Assembly (NCBI GenBank): GCA_033819885.1
Contig: JAQYUZ010000005.1
Location: 434,001 to 498,000, forward strand
Length of the DNA: 64,000 nucleotides
Source: Microbotryomycetes sp. JL201
Taxonomy: Eukaryota > Basidiomycota > Microbotryomycetes
Direction: 5' to 3'
Positions 28,610 to 40,451 of this stretch are shown here, in pieces (the first letter of the stretch is position 1; each line of letters starts with the position of its first letter). Below the pieces are notes generated by a model that worked only from the letters and a program-made list of their open reading frames with translations, had not been told where the DNA came from and searched no databases. Made by a program: the position numbers and the translations under genes.

Positions 28610-31600
28610 TCAGACTGGCCAGTCTCCAACGGAAACGTTGTCTGCTCTGGCATTGCGCGGCACATGATGCTCGAGCAAATGCTCTCGAAGCGCCTGAGAA
28701 AACCATTCAAATGTCAATACGTCAACGCACAGTCGTCCTTCGGACGTTTCTCAAACGAGAACAAAGAACACTGACCTCTCTGGATTCGAGGACTTGTCCG
28801 CAAGGTTTCGTCTCTGCAGACAAAGGGTCCAGGTTCGCCGCTTGTCTCCACTCGCAAGCAAACTCTTGTACATTCTGTCGGGCGATTGCTTGAGCCTTTG
28901 CCAAAGCTTCATCGGCCTGTGCCATTTCTCTCCATCTTTGAGCAACCAACTCGTCACTGTCGTAACCTTCGTCCGAATCCTCTTCAGTCTGCGAATCCTG
29001 TCCCTCTTGGATACGTTGCCACCTCTGTTGTTGGCTGACGACGTGACTGTCCCACCTGGCAGCCTTTTCCAAAACTCCACTCTCATGTACCCTTTTCTCC
29101 TTGGCCCTCAGAGCGACAACTTCAGTCTGAAGCCTAGATAATTCGAGTTCAAGTCTCGTCACTTGGCCTTTGTGAACGAGGTCACGTTGCTTGATACCGA
29201 CGTCCAGCATGCCCTTGAGTTTGGCAACTTCAGCCTCTGCCAATTGACATTCCTGCGCTCGAGCAACGGCCGCCGTAGAAGCAGCTTGGTACTGCTGCTG
29301 CATGTAGGCATGATCCGTCTGAGCACTGTCTCGGGATGACTGTAAGACCCTGTTTTGCTTTTGTAGCTGAGCGACGTCGGCTTTCAGCTTTGCAGCTTCG
29401 ACTTGGAATGACCGTAGACTTTCGAGCTGGGCATTCTGAGAGCGAAGTGACTCGACTTCTTTTTCAAGCTCTTCGCGCGTCTGATGCGAAAAAAAAAAAT
29501 TGGAAATCGATCTCAGCGACGGCTCGAGTTTGGTCAAGGCAGGTTGACGAGAGCGGCCGCCTGAAGAAAAACTCACCATTTGGGAGACAGGTGTCGCAGG
29601 TGGGACCGACATTTCGACAGAAGGTGTCGCCACCATCGGAGTAGTGACACGGGGAGCACTGCCCCTGGATGCTGCGTGCGACAGCGAGCGAGCAAAATCA
29701 AACTGAGACTGCGATCTGGCCGCGCGTTTCAATTGAAAGGTGCCAGTTGTCGTGTGCAAGATGATAAAGTCCGTCTTTTCAATGTTCTCGTGCGTCGTCC
29801 GTCGCAACTCGAAAGCCCAGTGAGCAGACTTGTTCAAAGGCAAGTCTGATCCTCCAGCTGCGTCAAATTGACGGAAATCAGTCGAATAGAAGCGCGTAGC
29901 AGAGGGTTCAAACATACCGGAATACGCCTTGGGATCCGTCAAGAACTTGCCAATCTCTGCCTTTGTTCCATCTTCGCCATCAATATATGGTGAGAATTGA
30001 ACAAGCGCGATCAGCTCGGTATTGTTCGACGTGGATTGCTGGGGAGCAGGTGACGCCGTTCGAGACGACAGGGAAGGAGTCGAATTTACAGCAACAGTGG
30101 ACTGTGGCTGAGCTGCCGGAGTTCCAGCAACAGGAGCAACTGGTGCGGCCGATGGAGCTGAGCTCGGACCTGACGGAGGCAATGGCGAAGGAGAGCGACC
30201 TTTGGCAGGTGTGCCTCTGCCAGAATTTGGCGCCGACTCTGAGGTTGTGGTTTCGCCGAGTACCCGAGCTAGTGATGCGGGAAACGAGGCTTGCGGAGCA
30301 AGTGGTCCCTCTCGAGCAACGGTGGCAGCAGGCCTCTGAGGAGGCTCAGACGTCCGCGCAGAAGAAGCGGCAGAAGCTGAACTCTGCCTCGGGGATGACG
30401 TATCTGGCCGCAATGGAGATGCTTGTGACACGTGTGCCGAAGCCGGCGGTGGCGGCGGCACAGGCATGGGATAGCCGTACGGAACAGGCTGCGGCGGAGG
30501 CGCATAGTAGCCGTAGCCGTACGGCGGGTAGTACATTGGAGGGTACTGAGGCTGCGGAAGTGGACTTATGGATGACGGAGGCTGCTGTTGGTGCACCGGT
30601 GGCGAACCCCCTTCATTGTTCGTCTTTGGCTTCTTGAGCGAAGGATCACGCTCGTCGACAGGAAGTGGTCTTTTGGTGGAAGGGCCGCCACCCAAGGTGT
30701 GCACCGCTTCATAATGGTGACCACTATTCCCGCCTGCGCTCGAGTAGCCACCAGCGCCACCATACTGCGAAGTCGGAACCTGGGCATAGCCTGTAGAAGC
30801 TGCACTGTAACCGTGTGCGTCGCTCGTGGTCCGATACCCGGAATGATAACCGCCGCCGCTGTTCGAAGGCGGGGCTCGACCGTACGAGCGATCTCCGCCG
30901 CCTCGCTCGGAAGCCTCATGGACAGAATCATGACCGCCTGCGGCTTGAACAATTCTTTCCGACAAACCAATGCGAGGCCCGACGACTGAAGGTCCAGCTA
31001 GTGGCTGTCGGCTCCTCACAATGGGCGCTCCGTCCGTTTGCTCCTCGTCAAGATCGTACACTATGCGCATCCGAGACCTTTCCTGGGCTTTCGTTATAGC
31101 AGCTGAGCGCTCTGAAGCGGCGGCCGGGCGCCCAAAAGTCGCCGGCTGCACGATCGCGACGTTCACTTGTTGTCTCAAGCCGAGACCGGTGGCGATGATC
31201 TGAGTGCTGCTACCGCTACTGATTGACGATGTCAGATTTTCATCGTTGATGCAGCCTAGCGATAATGGTGGCGATTGAGTTCGCTTGCGCGCGACAAGTT
31301 CGAGCTGAGGCTTTTGAAAGGTGTTTGTCTGGCACTGAGCCAATGCTGGAGGTACGGGAGGCAGCCGATGAACCATACGGCACGTCTTCAAGCGTGAAAG
31401 CTGACGTGCAGGCGACGAGTCGGGATCTTCAATCGGATCCTGAGTCTTGATCTGTATCGGGCTTGTAGCCAGCGGAAGAGATCCCGTGTCTTGATCTTCG
31501 AGAGACATGTTGATTGTGGGCGACGGAAATGCGGAGAGCGTTGGCTCGACAGCAGTGGGCTCAACCTGAGTCGCCACCACTGCCGATTGCGAATTATGCG

Positions 31601-32324
31601 AAAGAGCACCCTGTGAATCGGGCACAATTGAAGTGTTGCAACTCTGGCCTGAATCCTTATTGCTTGCATTCGTGTCTTGCGTCGCGTATGACGCCTGAAT
31701 TGGCGAAGCGGAAACGGTCAGAGACTGGCCATCTTCGTCAGAGCAAATCCTGAAAAGAGTTCGAGCGCGTTTTTTCGATTGCTGTGCAGGACGAGCTTAT
31801 GAGCACGGACCTCCTGGCACGTGTTCACTGTGCACATACTCTTTGCTTTCCCGGCGATGCGCTGCTTGACCTCATCACGACTTCCTCTGGTCTACTGTCC
31901 AACGCCGTGCTCTTGCCGATTTGCTGCGCGCTTTGCGCCTTCCGCTTCTCGACAAGATTCTTCATCTTTTGCTTTTGCCAAGACTTGATGAGCACAGCAG
32001 ATGCGTTCCCTTTCGGTTCCTGTTTCTTTCACGAGTCAGCTTGGTTGGTAATTTGCAGGTCAAGTTCTGCAGAGGAACACAACAAAACTGACCCAGGTTG
32101 GTTCAAAAGGCCGCCTTTGTGCGTCATAGCCTTCCCAGTCGATCAGGTACATGTCATCGGTCTCCTCGAGCTGTTTCTCGTGAAAGGCGGCGCCGGCGTC
32201 ATTTCGAAAATCAGTTTGGCTTCGCTCGGTGGGCTCAGAAAAGCTAGAAGCCACTCAAGCCACTCACGATGGCTTTGGCGTCCCAGAATTCCTCAGAGTT
32301 TGAACGTGCGTTGGCGTCTGACAT
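28610..32324 (-). CDS. Chromodomain protein with long disordered middle and coiled-coil C-terminus
   Basis: Exons 32268..32324, 32093..32170, 31871..32019, 29577..31749, 28776..29480 and 28610..28693 give about 1081 residues. The first three exons assemble a chromodomain: EEFWDAKAILEETDD, MYLIDWEGYD, FEPTWEPKGNASAVLIKSW. Aromatic residues at the methyl-lysine cage positions appear present. Residues about 95-660 are Ser/Pro/Tyr/Gly-rich and disordered. A compact, possibly folded block follows at about 670-780 (ALVQFSPYIDGEDG, FYSTDFRQFD, HWAFELRR, DFIILHTTTGTFQLKR), then a long coiled coil (TREELEKEVESLRSQNAQLE onward). It may read histone methylation; no named orthologue is recognised. The intron 29481..29576 is 96 nt and frame-neutral if retained. 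The exon 3/4 junction is the least certain. Confidence 0.75.
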
Positions 32325-33211
32325 GTTCTTTATTTTTTTTTGCGGAGGAATCGGTGGCTTCTGTAAAATGAGCGGACGGGGCAGTGCTGCGCGCCGCCGT
32401 GCCCCCGTTTCGGCAGAGATCGGTGTGCAGGAAGGGTTGCCCGGCTGGGCAGACTGTGTTTGAGTATGTACTGGACAACCCAGTGTCGTTTCGAGTGCCG
32501 CCAGACAGCCTCAGAGAAGTGCGCGTGCGTGCGTCTCGCCCGGCGTTTGTTTTTTAGACAATCGCGTGATGCTGTTTGACAATTTAGAGGTCAACGAGCT
32601 GTCAGTTGACTGTCGATGAATGTAGAATGCAATCTGCGCCGGTTTGAGCCTCGTTGTGCTAGCCAGCGCATCAAGAAATGCGCTCGAGTTTCGGTTTGAG
32701 CTCGCTCTCGACGAGCGGGCTGGCCACGCGCGGGTAACGCCGAGTCATCAGAATGCAAACCGAGTACTGCGGACTGACCGTTTCTCAATTTTGATTTTGC
32801 ACACTTTGCGAATCGTGTGCCGCGAGCAGCTCAGGATGCTGCTGATGTGGGACGGGGGGAAAGAAAAGGGCCAGAGCACACCCGCTGTCAGTTGGCAGAC
32901 TTGACCAAAAATCCCATAGAGCTTTGCAAAGGGCTCTCGGTGATCTGCAGCATTTGATGAGCTGAACAGTCTGGTCAAAGACATACTTTGATGGACGTCA
33001 GTTTCAAATTGATCGACGGTGCTGCGGACTGCCTCCTGTCGGCGAGTGAGGAGACTCGCGTTCTACATTGGCTCCGAGTGACTTCAAGCTCACTATTGAG
33101 CATAGGAGCTTTCTGTCGGGCGCCATCAAGGGTTACTGGTTTTCTAAACGTTTTCTTTCGGGTCGCGGCCCGAAATGACGAGGAGAGCACGCATTCGCTT
33201 TGGCGCACACC
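32325..33211. other. Divergent promoter region of the chromodomain gene and RPI1
   Basis: No gene supported in 887 bp. Short frames on both strands lack domains or splice-consistent continuations. Confidence 0.5.
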
Positions 33212-34894
33212 ATGAGCACGGTACAGCCGCTCGAGCGGTTGTCTGAAAATCCAAAGCCAGCGTCGACGCCAAATTCGCGACGGCCAAGCGGCACATCTTC
33301 GTCAAAGCCGGATCCGCTCAGCAGCATCTCGCACGCGAGCGTCAGTCGAACGCGCAGCTGGATCTGCGACGAGATCTACTGGAGGCTGACTAGTTGCAAT
33401 CTGATGCTATGCTGCAGGCGTCTCGCATTGGGCCTGGAGCACATCCGCTGGGTCACCCGCAGTCGGACCAGGGCAAGCTCTCGCCTGAAGAGAACGCAAA
33501 ACGGCTGGCAGCGTACGCTGCAGTCGACGAGCACGTCAAAGAGTACCACAAGATTATCGGTATCGGGTATGTTGCACGCGACGAGGTGATACGAGCCGGG
33601 CAAGAGCATCGCTGGTCCAGAGCTCGGTCAATCAAAGTCCCTGCTGCAGCCCTTGCGCTAGCTCGGGAGCGTGTTGGTGCTACAAAGCTGCCCTCGATCG
33701 ATCGTGGAAGCCAGTCAATGCGATTCGCCTCTTGTCGGACCGGCCGCAGCGGCGACATGTCAACTCGAGCCGGCTTGAAGCTGACATTTACCGACGCACG
33801 CAGTTCCGGATCAACAGTGCCTTACGTCGTTGAGCGATTGTGTCAGGAACCGCATTGCTTTGGCAACCATGACAGGTGGTAAGCTACACCTTCACAGCGA
33901 AGCGCGTCATGCACCGCTGCGGGCTCGCTCCGCAAGCGAAATCGCACACCTCGGATGTCTTGAATTGAAATCTTGCACCGCACAAAACAGGTATGTGCCT
34001 ACTGGGTTCCAGTCAAAGGAATTGATTGTCAAAGCCGGACTCAACCTTGGCGACGTCGACCAATTCCCCAACATCGACGTAACCATTGATGGCGCTGACG
34101 AGGTGGACGATGACCTGAACGCGATCAAGTAAGGCGTCAACAGTGACCTTCAAGGATGGAACAAGGATGAAAGCTGATCGTCACTACATCGATCAGAGGC
34201 GGTGGAGCATGCCAACTACGAGAAAAGGTCTTGGCAGAGGCGGCAACAAACTTCATCTTGGTTGCAGATTCGCGCAAAGATTCGAAAATACTCGGAACCA
34301 ACTGGAAGCAAGGAGTGCCGATCGAGGTTGCTCCATTTGCTTGGGCAAAGGTGTTTCAGAGTGAGTTTTTCGAGCTAAAGACGGCTTTGGATGGACGGTC
34401 CTTTGACTGCGTCTGTGACAGACTTGCAAAAGATGGGTTGCGAAAAGCCTGTGCTACGAATGGGAAAGATGAAGGCAGGACCGGTTGTCACAGATAACGG
34501 GTCAGTCGATCTTTCGAAGTTAAAAGATGTCTCCTCTGACACTTGATCAACGCACCCAGCAACTTTGTCATCGACGCAGTGTTCTCCGACTCTTACATGC
34601 GAGATCCATCAGAGTTGTCTCACAGGATCAAAATGTGCGCCGTCGCACAATTCATCTGATCAACTGTGATGACACGCATAACTAAATCATTCGGCACATG
34701 CAGGCTCACCGGTGTACTAGAAGTTGGCATCTTTGCAGGAACGGCTCTAGCCGCGTACTTTGGCTATCCAGATGGAACTGTTCACGTCAGGTGGCAAGAC
34801 GGTCAGTCCGCCGTCCTTCGTAGTGCGACTTGGCCGCTGAAACAATTTCATCGCTCATTTAGGCCGACGAAACGTCATTGCAGCTCCAAAGTAG
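33212..34894 (+). CDS. RKI1: Ribose-5-phosphate isomerase A
   Basis: Nine exons (33212..33340, 33418..33566, 33804..33875, 33991..34128, 34197..34360, 34422..34500, 34560..34634, 34704..34801, 34863..34894) give 311 residues with every phase consistent. The enzyme interconverts ribose-5-phosphate and ribulose-5-phosphate in the non-oxidative pentose phosphate pathway. Signature motifs: [16 protein letters not shown] (phosphate loop), [27 protein letters not shown] (catalytic Asp region), [12 protein letters not shown] (catalytic base region), [25 protein letters not shown] and [10 protein letters not shown]. It has about 60 extra Ser/Pro-rich residues at the N-terminus compared with bacterial enzymes. 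Confidence 0.96.
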
Positions 34895-35017
34895 ACCTGT
34901 TCTCGATATCTGTGCAATTACATAAACACGCAGCCAAGAGCCGACAACAACAAACCAGAACATTCAAACTTGGAGCATTCCTCTTGAGCCAAGATTCACC
35001 TCTCGTCGCAAGGCAAT

Positions 35018-37025
35018 TCATATCTTCTCTGCCACTACGCCTGCCGTGACCGCTTCAACGTGCGCGCTCGCTTGTTGCTCTCGTGCTTGTGCGGCGTTTC
35101 TCTTTGCATTCTCTTCCTCTTGGGCCGCCACCCTCTTCATCGCTTCCTTGGTGTCTTGTATCCGAGTTCTTTCTTTGAGAGCCTCTTCGTACAACTTGAC
35201 AGCTTTCGGCATTGCCCTTTTCAACTCCTACAGAACAGGATTTCGCGAAGTTTTTGTTTCTGAGCTCGGAGCTTTCGGAAAACAATCACATAGTCTCACC
35301 TCTATACGTCGTTCTCCGGTTGGATGCGTCCGTAGGAACGCAATGTGGTCTGTGATCGTGCCATGCTCGCCTGTTGCCGACACGTCCGATTCAACCTGTG
35401 CCCGATTCTTTCCCCTCAGCAGACGTTCTCCGCCGAAGATCAGCATTTGGAACTTACCTCGTTGAGTATTTCCCACAACGCGATGGCCCCACGTGGATCA
35501 AATCCTGCTCTCGCCATCAACTGTGGCCATTGTACTTCCGTCAGAAAGTCACCTTCTTCGAATCTCAGAGCAAGCGCTCTGCGGACTGACCTCCAAACCC
35601 AAGACGTCTGCTTCCGTTTCTAATTTGCGAGAGTAAGCTCGTTGGCTGACTTGTCGATCGAGGAAATTGAAACCCGAAGCAAGAGCGTCGCCCAAGAATG
35701 GAAACGACAAAGTCAACACGAACGTCGTGCCGCGTAAAATGTCCCAAAACACGCCACTAAGAGTATCGTGTTATCGATCGGAAAACAGGCAAAGCGGCTC
35801 AGCAAACCGAGGCTTCAACTTTGTGAGACCCGTCACGACAGTTTACCTGAGCGCCATGAATCCCAAACTCTCGACAACATGTCGCTCGACACAGTGAGAG
35901 ATTTCGTGAGCCAACACGGCCGCCAGCAAATTCTCGTCGTCCTCTGTTACAGATAACAAACCCGTGTAGATGAAAATGTCCGTCGAGGGCAGAACGAAAG
36001 CGTTGATCCGAGGCAAGTCGACGCAAAAGATGCTCCATGAAGATCTCGGTATGATCTTTTCCGGATTCGATGTCTACATCGGGACTTTGTCAAAGGCGCA
36101 AGCAGGAATAGCTATCGGGAGCTGCAGGACGTGCGTACCTCTGGCAAGAACGGCATCGTCATTTCCGTCCGCGCGCTCGGCGCGATACTTCGTCTCTTTC
36201 GAACAACACCGTCTACTCTGACATTCTCTCTGTGACCGTCTGATACGACAGACACGCACGATAGTGCTTGGTCATCGTTCAAGGCCTGAATCAACCTATC
36301 GCAGACCCGTTTGACGATAAACGTTCGCTCGTCCGATGGCGGCAACACGAGATTCTCTTCCTGGGCAATGATCTCTTCGAACCGTTTATTTGACCATTCG
36401 AGTTCTTCACGAGGTGACATGAGCAGCAAACGCCACCTGTATGCCCAAGTAGCGGAACCTGTCAGTCTGCCGAGTCGTCACACAATCTGACAGAAACGTT
36501 CCGAGCTGACCTGGCGGTTTTTGGACTCTGGTTCAGCCCGAGTGCGATAACGAGACACATTCCGAGCAATGGCAGCTGCCACAGCCTGCTCGCATGTCTC
36601 GGAAACCGTTTGAACCAACCCCACCGGATCGCCAATGGTAACAAGACGAGTGCCGAGCGCACGACCGTCAGCAAGACTTGTTTGACCGCCGGTATAGAGA
36701 CGAAAAAGACGTCTTGGCGTTTGGTGGATGCGTGAAAGAGTCGGGCAAAGGACGGAAGCGGGGTAGACAGAGCCAAGCCAGGTCGTCGACCCCATTGGGC
36801 GGCGCCGTTCGATCGAATGAGCGGCTGATATGTTTGGAGAGAGCTGTGCAGGCCTATCAATGGAGCTTTAGCCCTGCACCTAGCCGAGATGGCTGGCGTT
36901 GAGCTGATTAGGCGACTGCCTCGGTGTTGTACGCGAACGAGGCCGTCTGCAGAATTTTGCAAGCGCTCTCGCCGCAAGACGTGCCATACAGAGCACGGCC
37001 GGCCCGTCTTGTACCAGCTGAGCAT
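35018..37025 (-). CDS. OMA1: Mitochondrial metalloendopeptidase OMA1 (M48 family)
   Basis: Exons 36511..37025, 36139..36436, 35847..36073, 35591..35756, 35458..35520, 35300..35395 and 35018..35227 encode about 524 residues. OMA1 is a stress-activated inner-membrane protease that processes OPA1/Mgm1-type substrates and controls protein quality. The zinc site is AHEISH in the exon at 35.9 kb, preceded by INAFVLPSTDIFIYTGLL; the third ligand lies in KLETEADVLGLE. The N-terminus is Arg-rich without acidic residues, fitting a mitochondrial presequence, followed by hydrophobic segments (VKQVLLTVVRSALVLLPLAI and LWQLPLLGMCLVIALGL). The motif FLRTHPTGERRIEELKRAMP is typical near the C-terminus. Part of the 36.1-36.2 kb exon might hide one more intron. 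It converges with RKI1 (123 bp). Confidence 0.92.
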
Positions 37026-37178
37026 GCTTTGGCGTGACGCAATGGCACGTGACACGGGCAGAGACGGACGAATGAGCGAGACGTCAGAGCATTTCCGAAG
37101 TTGCAGCAAATCTCGGCAAGGACAATCAAACTTGAAAGAGATGTGTTTGTTCTTGTGCACTTCTAATCAAATGCTCTG

Positions 37179-38778
37179 CTATCGAGCCTCGACTCCGATC
37201 CCGTCTACTACCTGAGCGACGACCTGGGCATGCAGCTCATTGACTTCTTCGTTTGACAAGCTCCTGCAGCGAGTGAAAGAGCGAGTCAACATCCTGCAGC
37301 TGAGCAGAACACAGTGTCGGGAGTCTTTACGAACCTGTCCATGGACCGGTAATTGAGTCTGTAGCAAACGCTGCGTCTCGATGTTGTCGGGTGCACAAAC
37401 TCATCGATCTGTTTGCTCGAAGCATCGTCGTCAGTTGATTTTTGCTGTCCATCAATACGCGCAAGAGTCACACCTTTTGCACGTCCTCGATCAAATCGCC
37501 CGCAACATCCCTGACCACCTCGCAGAATTCGTTCTCGTGAAACTGAGGCGGCGTCCAGAAACTGAAATCTTTATAACACTCGGGATATTTCGAGTAGGGT
37601 TTGAACGTTGATATCTGGCCGTCACTGAACTGAGAGATAAACCGAGGATCTTCAGACCAGAACAGGCGGATGTCGGGCACGCCAAACATGACCATGGCAA
37701 TGCGTTCAAGTCCCAGACCGAACGCCCAGCCATACTTGTCGGGCACATCTAGTAGAAAGAGGAGTAGAAGGGTGTGAAGCGGTCAGGATTCGGGAGGCGC
37801 TTCACTTGGGCTGATGTCATCGCTTACTCGAACGTTCCAAAGCTCGCTGGCGCACGACTCCACAGCCAAGAATTTCGAGCCATTTGCCATTGAACAATAC
37901 TTCTACTTCGTAGCTCGGTGCAGTCCAAGGAAAAGTCGCTTCGATCCACCGCACTTGTAGCGGCTCGTTCGCATCTTTTCCGACGCCGCCAAACAAGTTG
38001 AGGACCATCGAATTGAGGGAATTTTTGAGGTGGTCCGAAATGATGCGCGCCTCTTCGGAAGTGTGCTCGTCTTGTATCGGGTTGGTGGCGGTCGTGTCTC
38101 TCGTTGGGTCGGTAATGACAATGTTGGCCAAGTCTAACCGTTCCTTCATCAGCTCGTTCTCGCGCACAAACTTGTCGAGCCCATTGTCGCGCCTGCTGAC
38201 TACATTGCAAGCTTCTACTTGGTGGAAGACTGGATAGTGGCTTCTGTCAATCTCGTCGCGCCTGTACACGTCGCTCGTCAACAAGAAAGAGTCGAGGCCT
38301 TGCTTGAAATGCTGAACTTCGTGCGCGGATGTGTGTGTACGCAGCATGGTGTGCTTGTTGAGGTAGTACGAGTCCGTCAAGCTCCTGCCCGGGTGGTCTG
38401 GTGGGAAGCCTAGCTCGTCAAAGTTTTGCTCGACGGTAACGACGGGTGACAGTGTGTTGAGATGCACGAATGAGCTGAAGTGCGCCTCGATGCGTTGCCG
38501 TAGGATCGACAGCGGATGATTCGGCTTGAGATGCAAGTTGCGGCCAACCTTGGACAGGATTGTTGGCGTCACATTGGTCCACTCGTCTCTCTCGTACGTT
38601 TTGCCATCGACAGTAATGGTTTGTTGCGCCTGTAGATGGCGATGGGCCGAGTTGAGCCGAGCGATTCGATTGAAGAGCACGGGAGACGTACACTTGAGTG
38701 CAGCGATCGTTTCATCGGCCTGCACGTACATGCCAGTGGTCCTCTGTTCGCGCTTAGGCGCTGTAGCAGCGTCTTCAT
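37179..38778 (-). CDS. MSF1: Mitochondrial phenylalanyl-tRNA synthetase
   Basis: Exons 38692..38778, 37828..38629, 37474..37748, 37335..37408 and 37179..37263 give 440 residues, matching the monomeric mitochondrial enzyme. It charges mitochondrial tRNA-Phe. The first exon supplies a basic targeting sequence ([21 protein letters not shown]). Class II motifs: [20 protein letters not shown] (motif 2), and [26 protein letters not shown] (motif 3) in two consecutive stretches. The C-terminal anticodon-binding domain contains [17 protein letters not shown] and [21 protein letters not shown] start at 38731 would lose the targeting peptide and is less likely. Confidence 0.95.
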
Positions 38779-39149
38779 TGCTCGAGGCTAGGGTTGTCTA
38801 TTGTTCTCGGATTCAAGTTGCACGCGCCGACTATGCTGCGCACATCTGCTGGCAAATCCTCTGTTAGCAATCTTGCACGCTCAGATGAGTTCTTTAATTT
38901 GTTAACTCAGTTGAGGGCCTTTGCTTTCATTCGACAAACAAGCCTCCTGTTCAGTGGCGAGCAAAGACGCGCGCGTGCGCAGTGTTTCAGGCTTCACCAA
39001 GTCACCCTCGCAAACCAGGCTCGCTCGTCCGAGTCCACGGTCGGTCCTCGTTGCCCAAAGGATCCCCTCTAGGCTACCAGTGTTGCCACCCTCCGCTGTC
39101 CACGCGCGTATCTCGCCCGTGCCCACCCCGAGTGCCCGAACGGCCAGTC
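38779..39149. promoter_or_regulatory. Divergent intergenic region between MSF1 and the antizyme gene
   Basis: This 371-bp gap separates two oppositely transcribed genes and must hold both promoters. No TATA-like element stands out. Confidence 0.5.
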
Positions 39150-40451
39150 ATGGCGTCTAATTCATCACGTTCCAAAAAGTGGGCAGCCTCGGCCGTCCGA
39201 GCTTGCATCGATACAAACATGTGCTGACATCCGTCTCGCTCCCAGTCTCAGCCCCACGGCCGCCGGCAGGTCGATGAACGGGGCGTCGTTGGTTGTCGCC
39301 GGCAAGGGGGCTGCGCCCTCATCGTGCTCTACGTTGGGTGATCGTGAGTCGCCAGCCTGCTTCTCGTACAAGTTTTCACGCCGACTGCACCCGTGCCCGA
39401 CGCGCCCGTGAGCCGTGTCGGCCTTGTGCGGCGGTGCGCGGCGTCGGAACGTGCGCGTTCTTGGAACCCGAGAGAACAGGAGGCTGACCTCAGACCTGTG
39501 TGCTCTGCAGCGGGCCCACAGTGGCCCTGACATCGCTAATGCGAAAATGCCTGCCGACAAGATCGGAGGTGGGTGTGTGCATGTGACAGGTCAGTCCAAC
39601 AAGGCGCCGCTGCAACGAGTGCAACTGACTCTTGTTTTGACCAGATGCCGCACCTTATACCCAACCGCTTCCTCTTTCCGCTTCTAAACTTTCTTCTGCT
39701 TTGCACTCGATCCTTGGCTCGTCGCCTCAGTCTCCTGCCGAATCAAACGCGTCCTCGTCTTCTTCGTCGTCGTCGATCTTGTCTTCGCCTCCACCCGCCT
39801 ACCACGACGTCTACCCTCCTTCGTCACCGTCGACCGCCCCGACATCTCCTTCCGATACCTCATCCATCTCGTCAAAGAGCTCGTTCGGCCGTATCACCAA
39901 CAAGTGGCAAACAAGCTTGACTTCGCCTTTGCCGGTCAAGCCGTTGTTGACGGCGCGTACGTCCGACGATCGCATCACTGTCGTCGACATTCAAGCTCCT
40001 TGCGTCAAAGACAACGTGTTGGCCCGCTTGTTCCCTGCCTCGTCGCCGATTCACGATTTGAGTTCGACTGCGGTCGACTTGTCGGATGTTGTGCCTTCGT
40101 GGCAAGGTGCCGTCCTTGACAACGCGAGCTCTGGCTTGCGCACGCTCTACGTCATGTCGACATCGTCAATTGCGAACGACGTCAACCTGCGTGATGCCGT
40201 GTGCGGCGTGCTTGAGAAGGCAGAGGACGAATTTGGGGCGAACGGCGTCGTGATTGCACTTGACAAAAAGGCGGCCGACCTTGGTGAGTGGCGCGCGTGT
40301 CGCATGTGATACGAGTCGACTGTTTTGCTGACTCGACCTTGATTCTTTAGGCGAACTTGTTCACCAGCTTTGCTACGTTGGTGGCACCATCACCAATCAG
40401 CCGTTTGCGTCCGATCCTCGCTTTGTCCTGGTCGCGCTTGACTTGATGTGA
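39150..40451 (+). CDS. OAZ1: Ornithine decarboxylase antizyme, made by +1 programmed frameshift
   Basis: Exons 39150..39178, 39246..39343, 39511..39568, 39645..40283 and 40351..40451. ORF1 (48 codons) starts MASNSSRSKNLSP and ends CSTLGDPGPQWP at the TGA at 39528, resembling vertebrate ORF1 ends (CCSNLGPGPRWCS). Shifting +1 at CCC-TGA continues into GACATC and a 307-residue product. Its C-terminal domain fits antizyme: WQGAVLDNASSGLRTLYV, NLRDAVCGVLEKAEDEFGAN, GVVIALDKKAADLGELVH, QLCYVGGT and FVLVALDLM. Antizyme binds ornithine decarboxylase, sends it to the proteasome and inhibits polyamine uptake; polyamines raise the shift rate, closing a feedback loop. A Ser/Pro-rich linker separates the two parts. 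The exon joins that make ORF1 and ORF2 coherent were found independently of the shift. Confidence 0.9.
39525..39530 (+). other. Predicted +1 ribosomal frameshift site CCC-TGA
   Basis: ORF1 of the antizyme gene stops at TGA 39528..39530 directly after TGG CCC. Skipping the T puts the ribosome in the long second frame. Antizyme shift sites known from animals and fission yeast are mostly UCC-UGA, and GCG-UGA in budding yeast; a proline codon in this position is a variant. Confidence 0.8.

Noticed and set aside
38569-38778. Separate 69-codon gene starting [13 protein letters not shown]
   Set aside because: Its first 29 codons splice in phase onto mitochondrial PheRS and supply the targeting peptide.
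39165-39560. 131-codon minus-strand open frame
   Set aside because: It is antisense to antizyme exons whose splice phases and homology are coherent on the plus strand.
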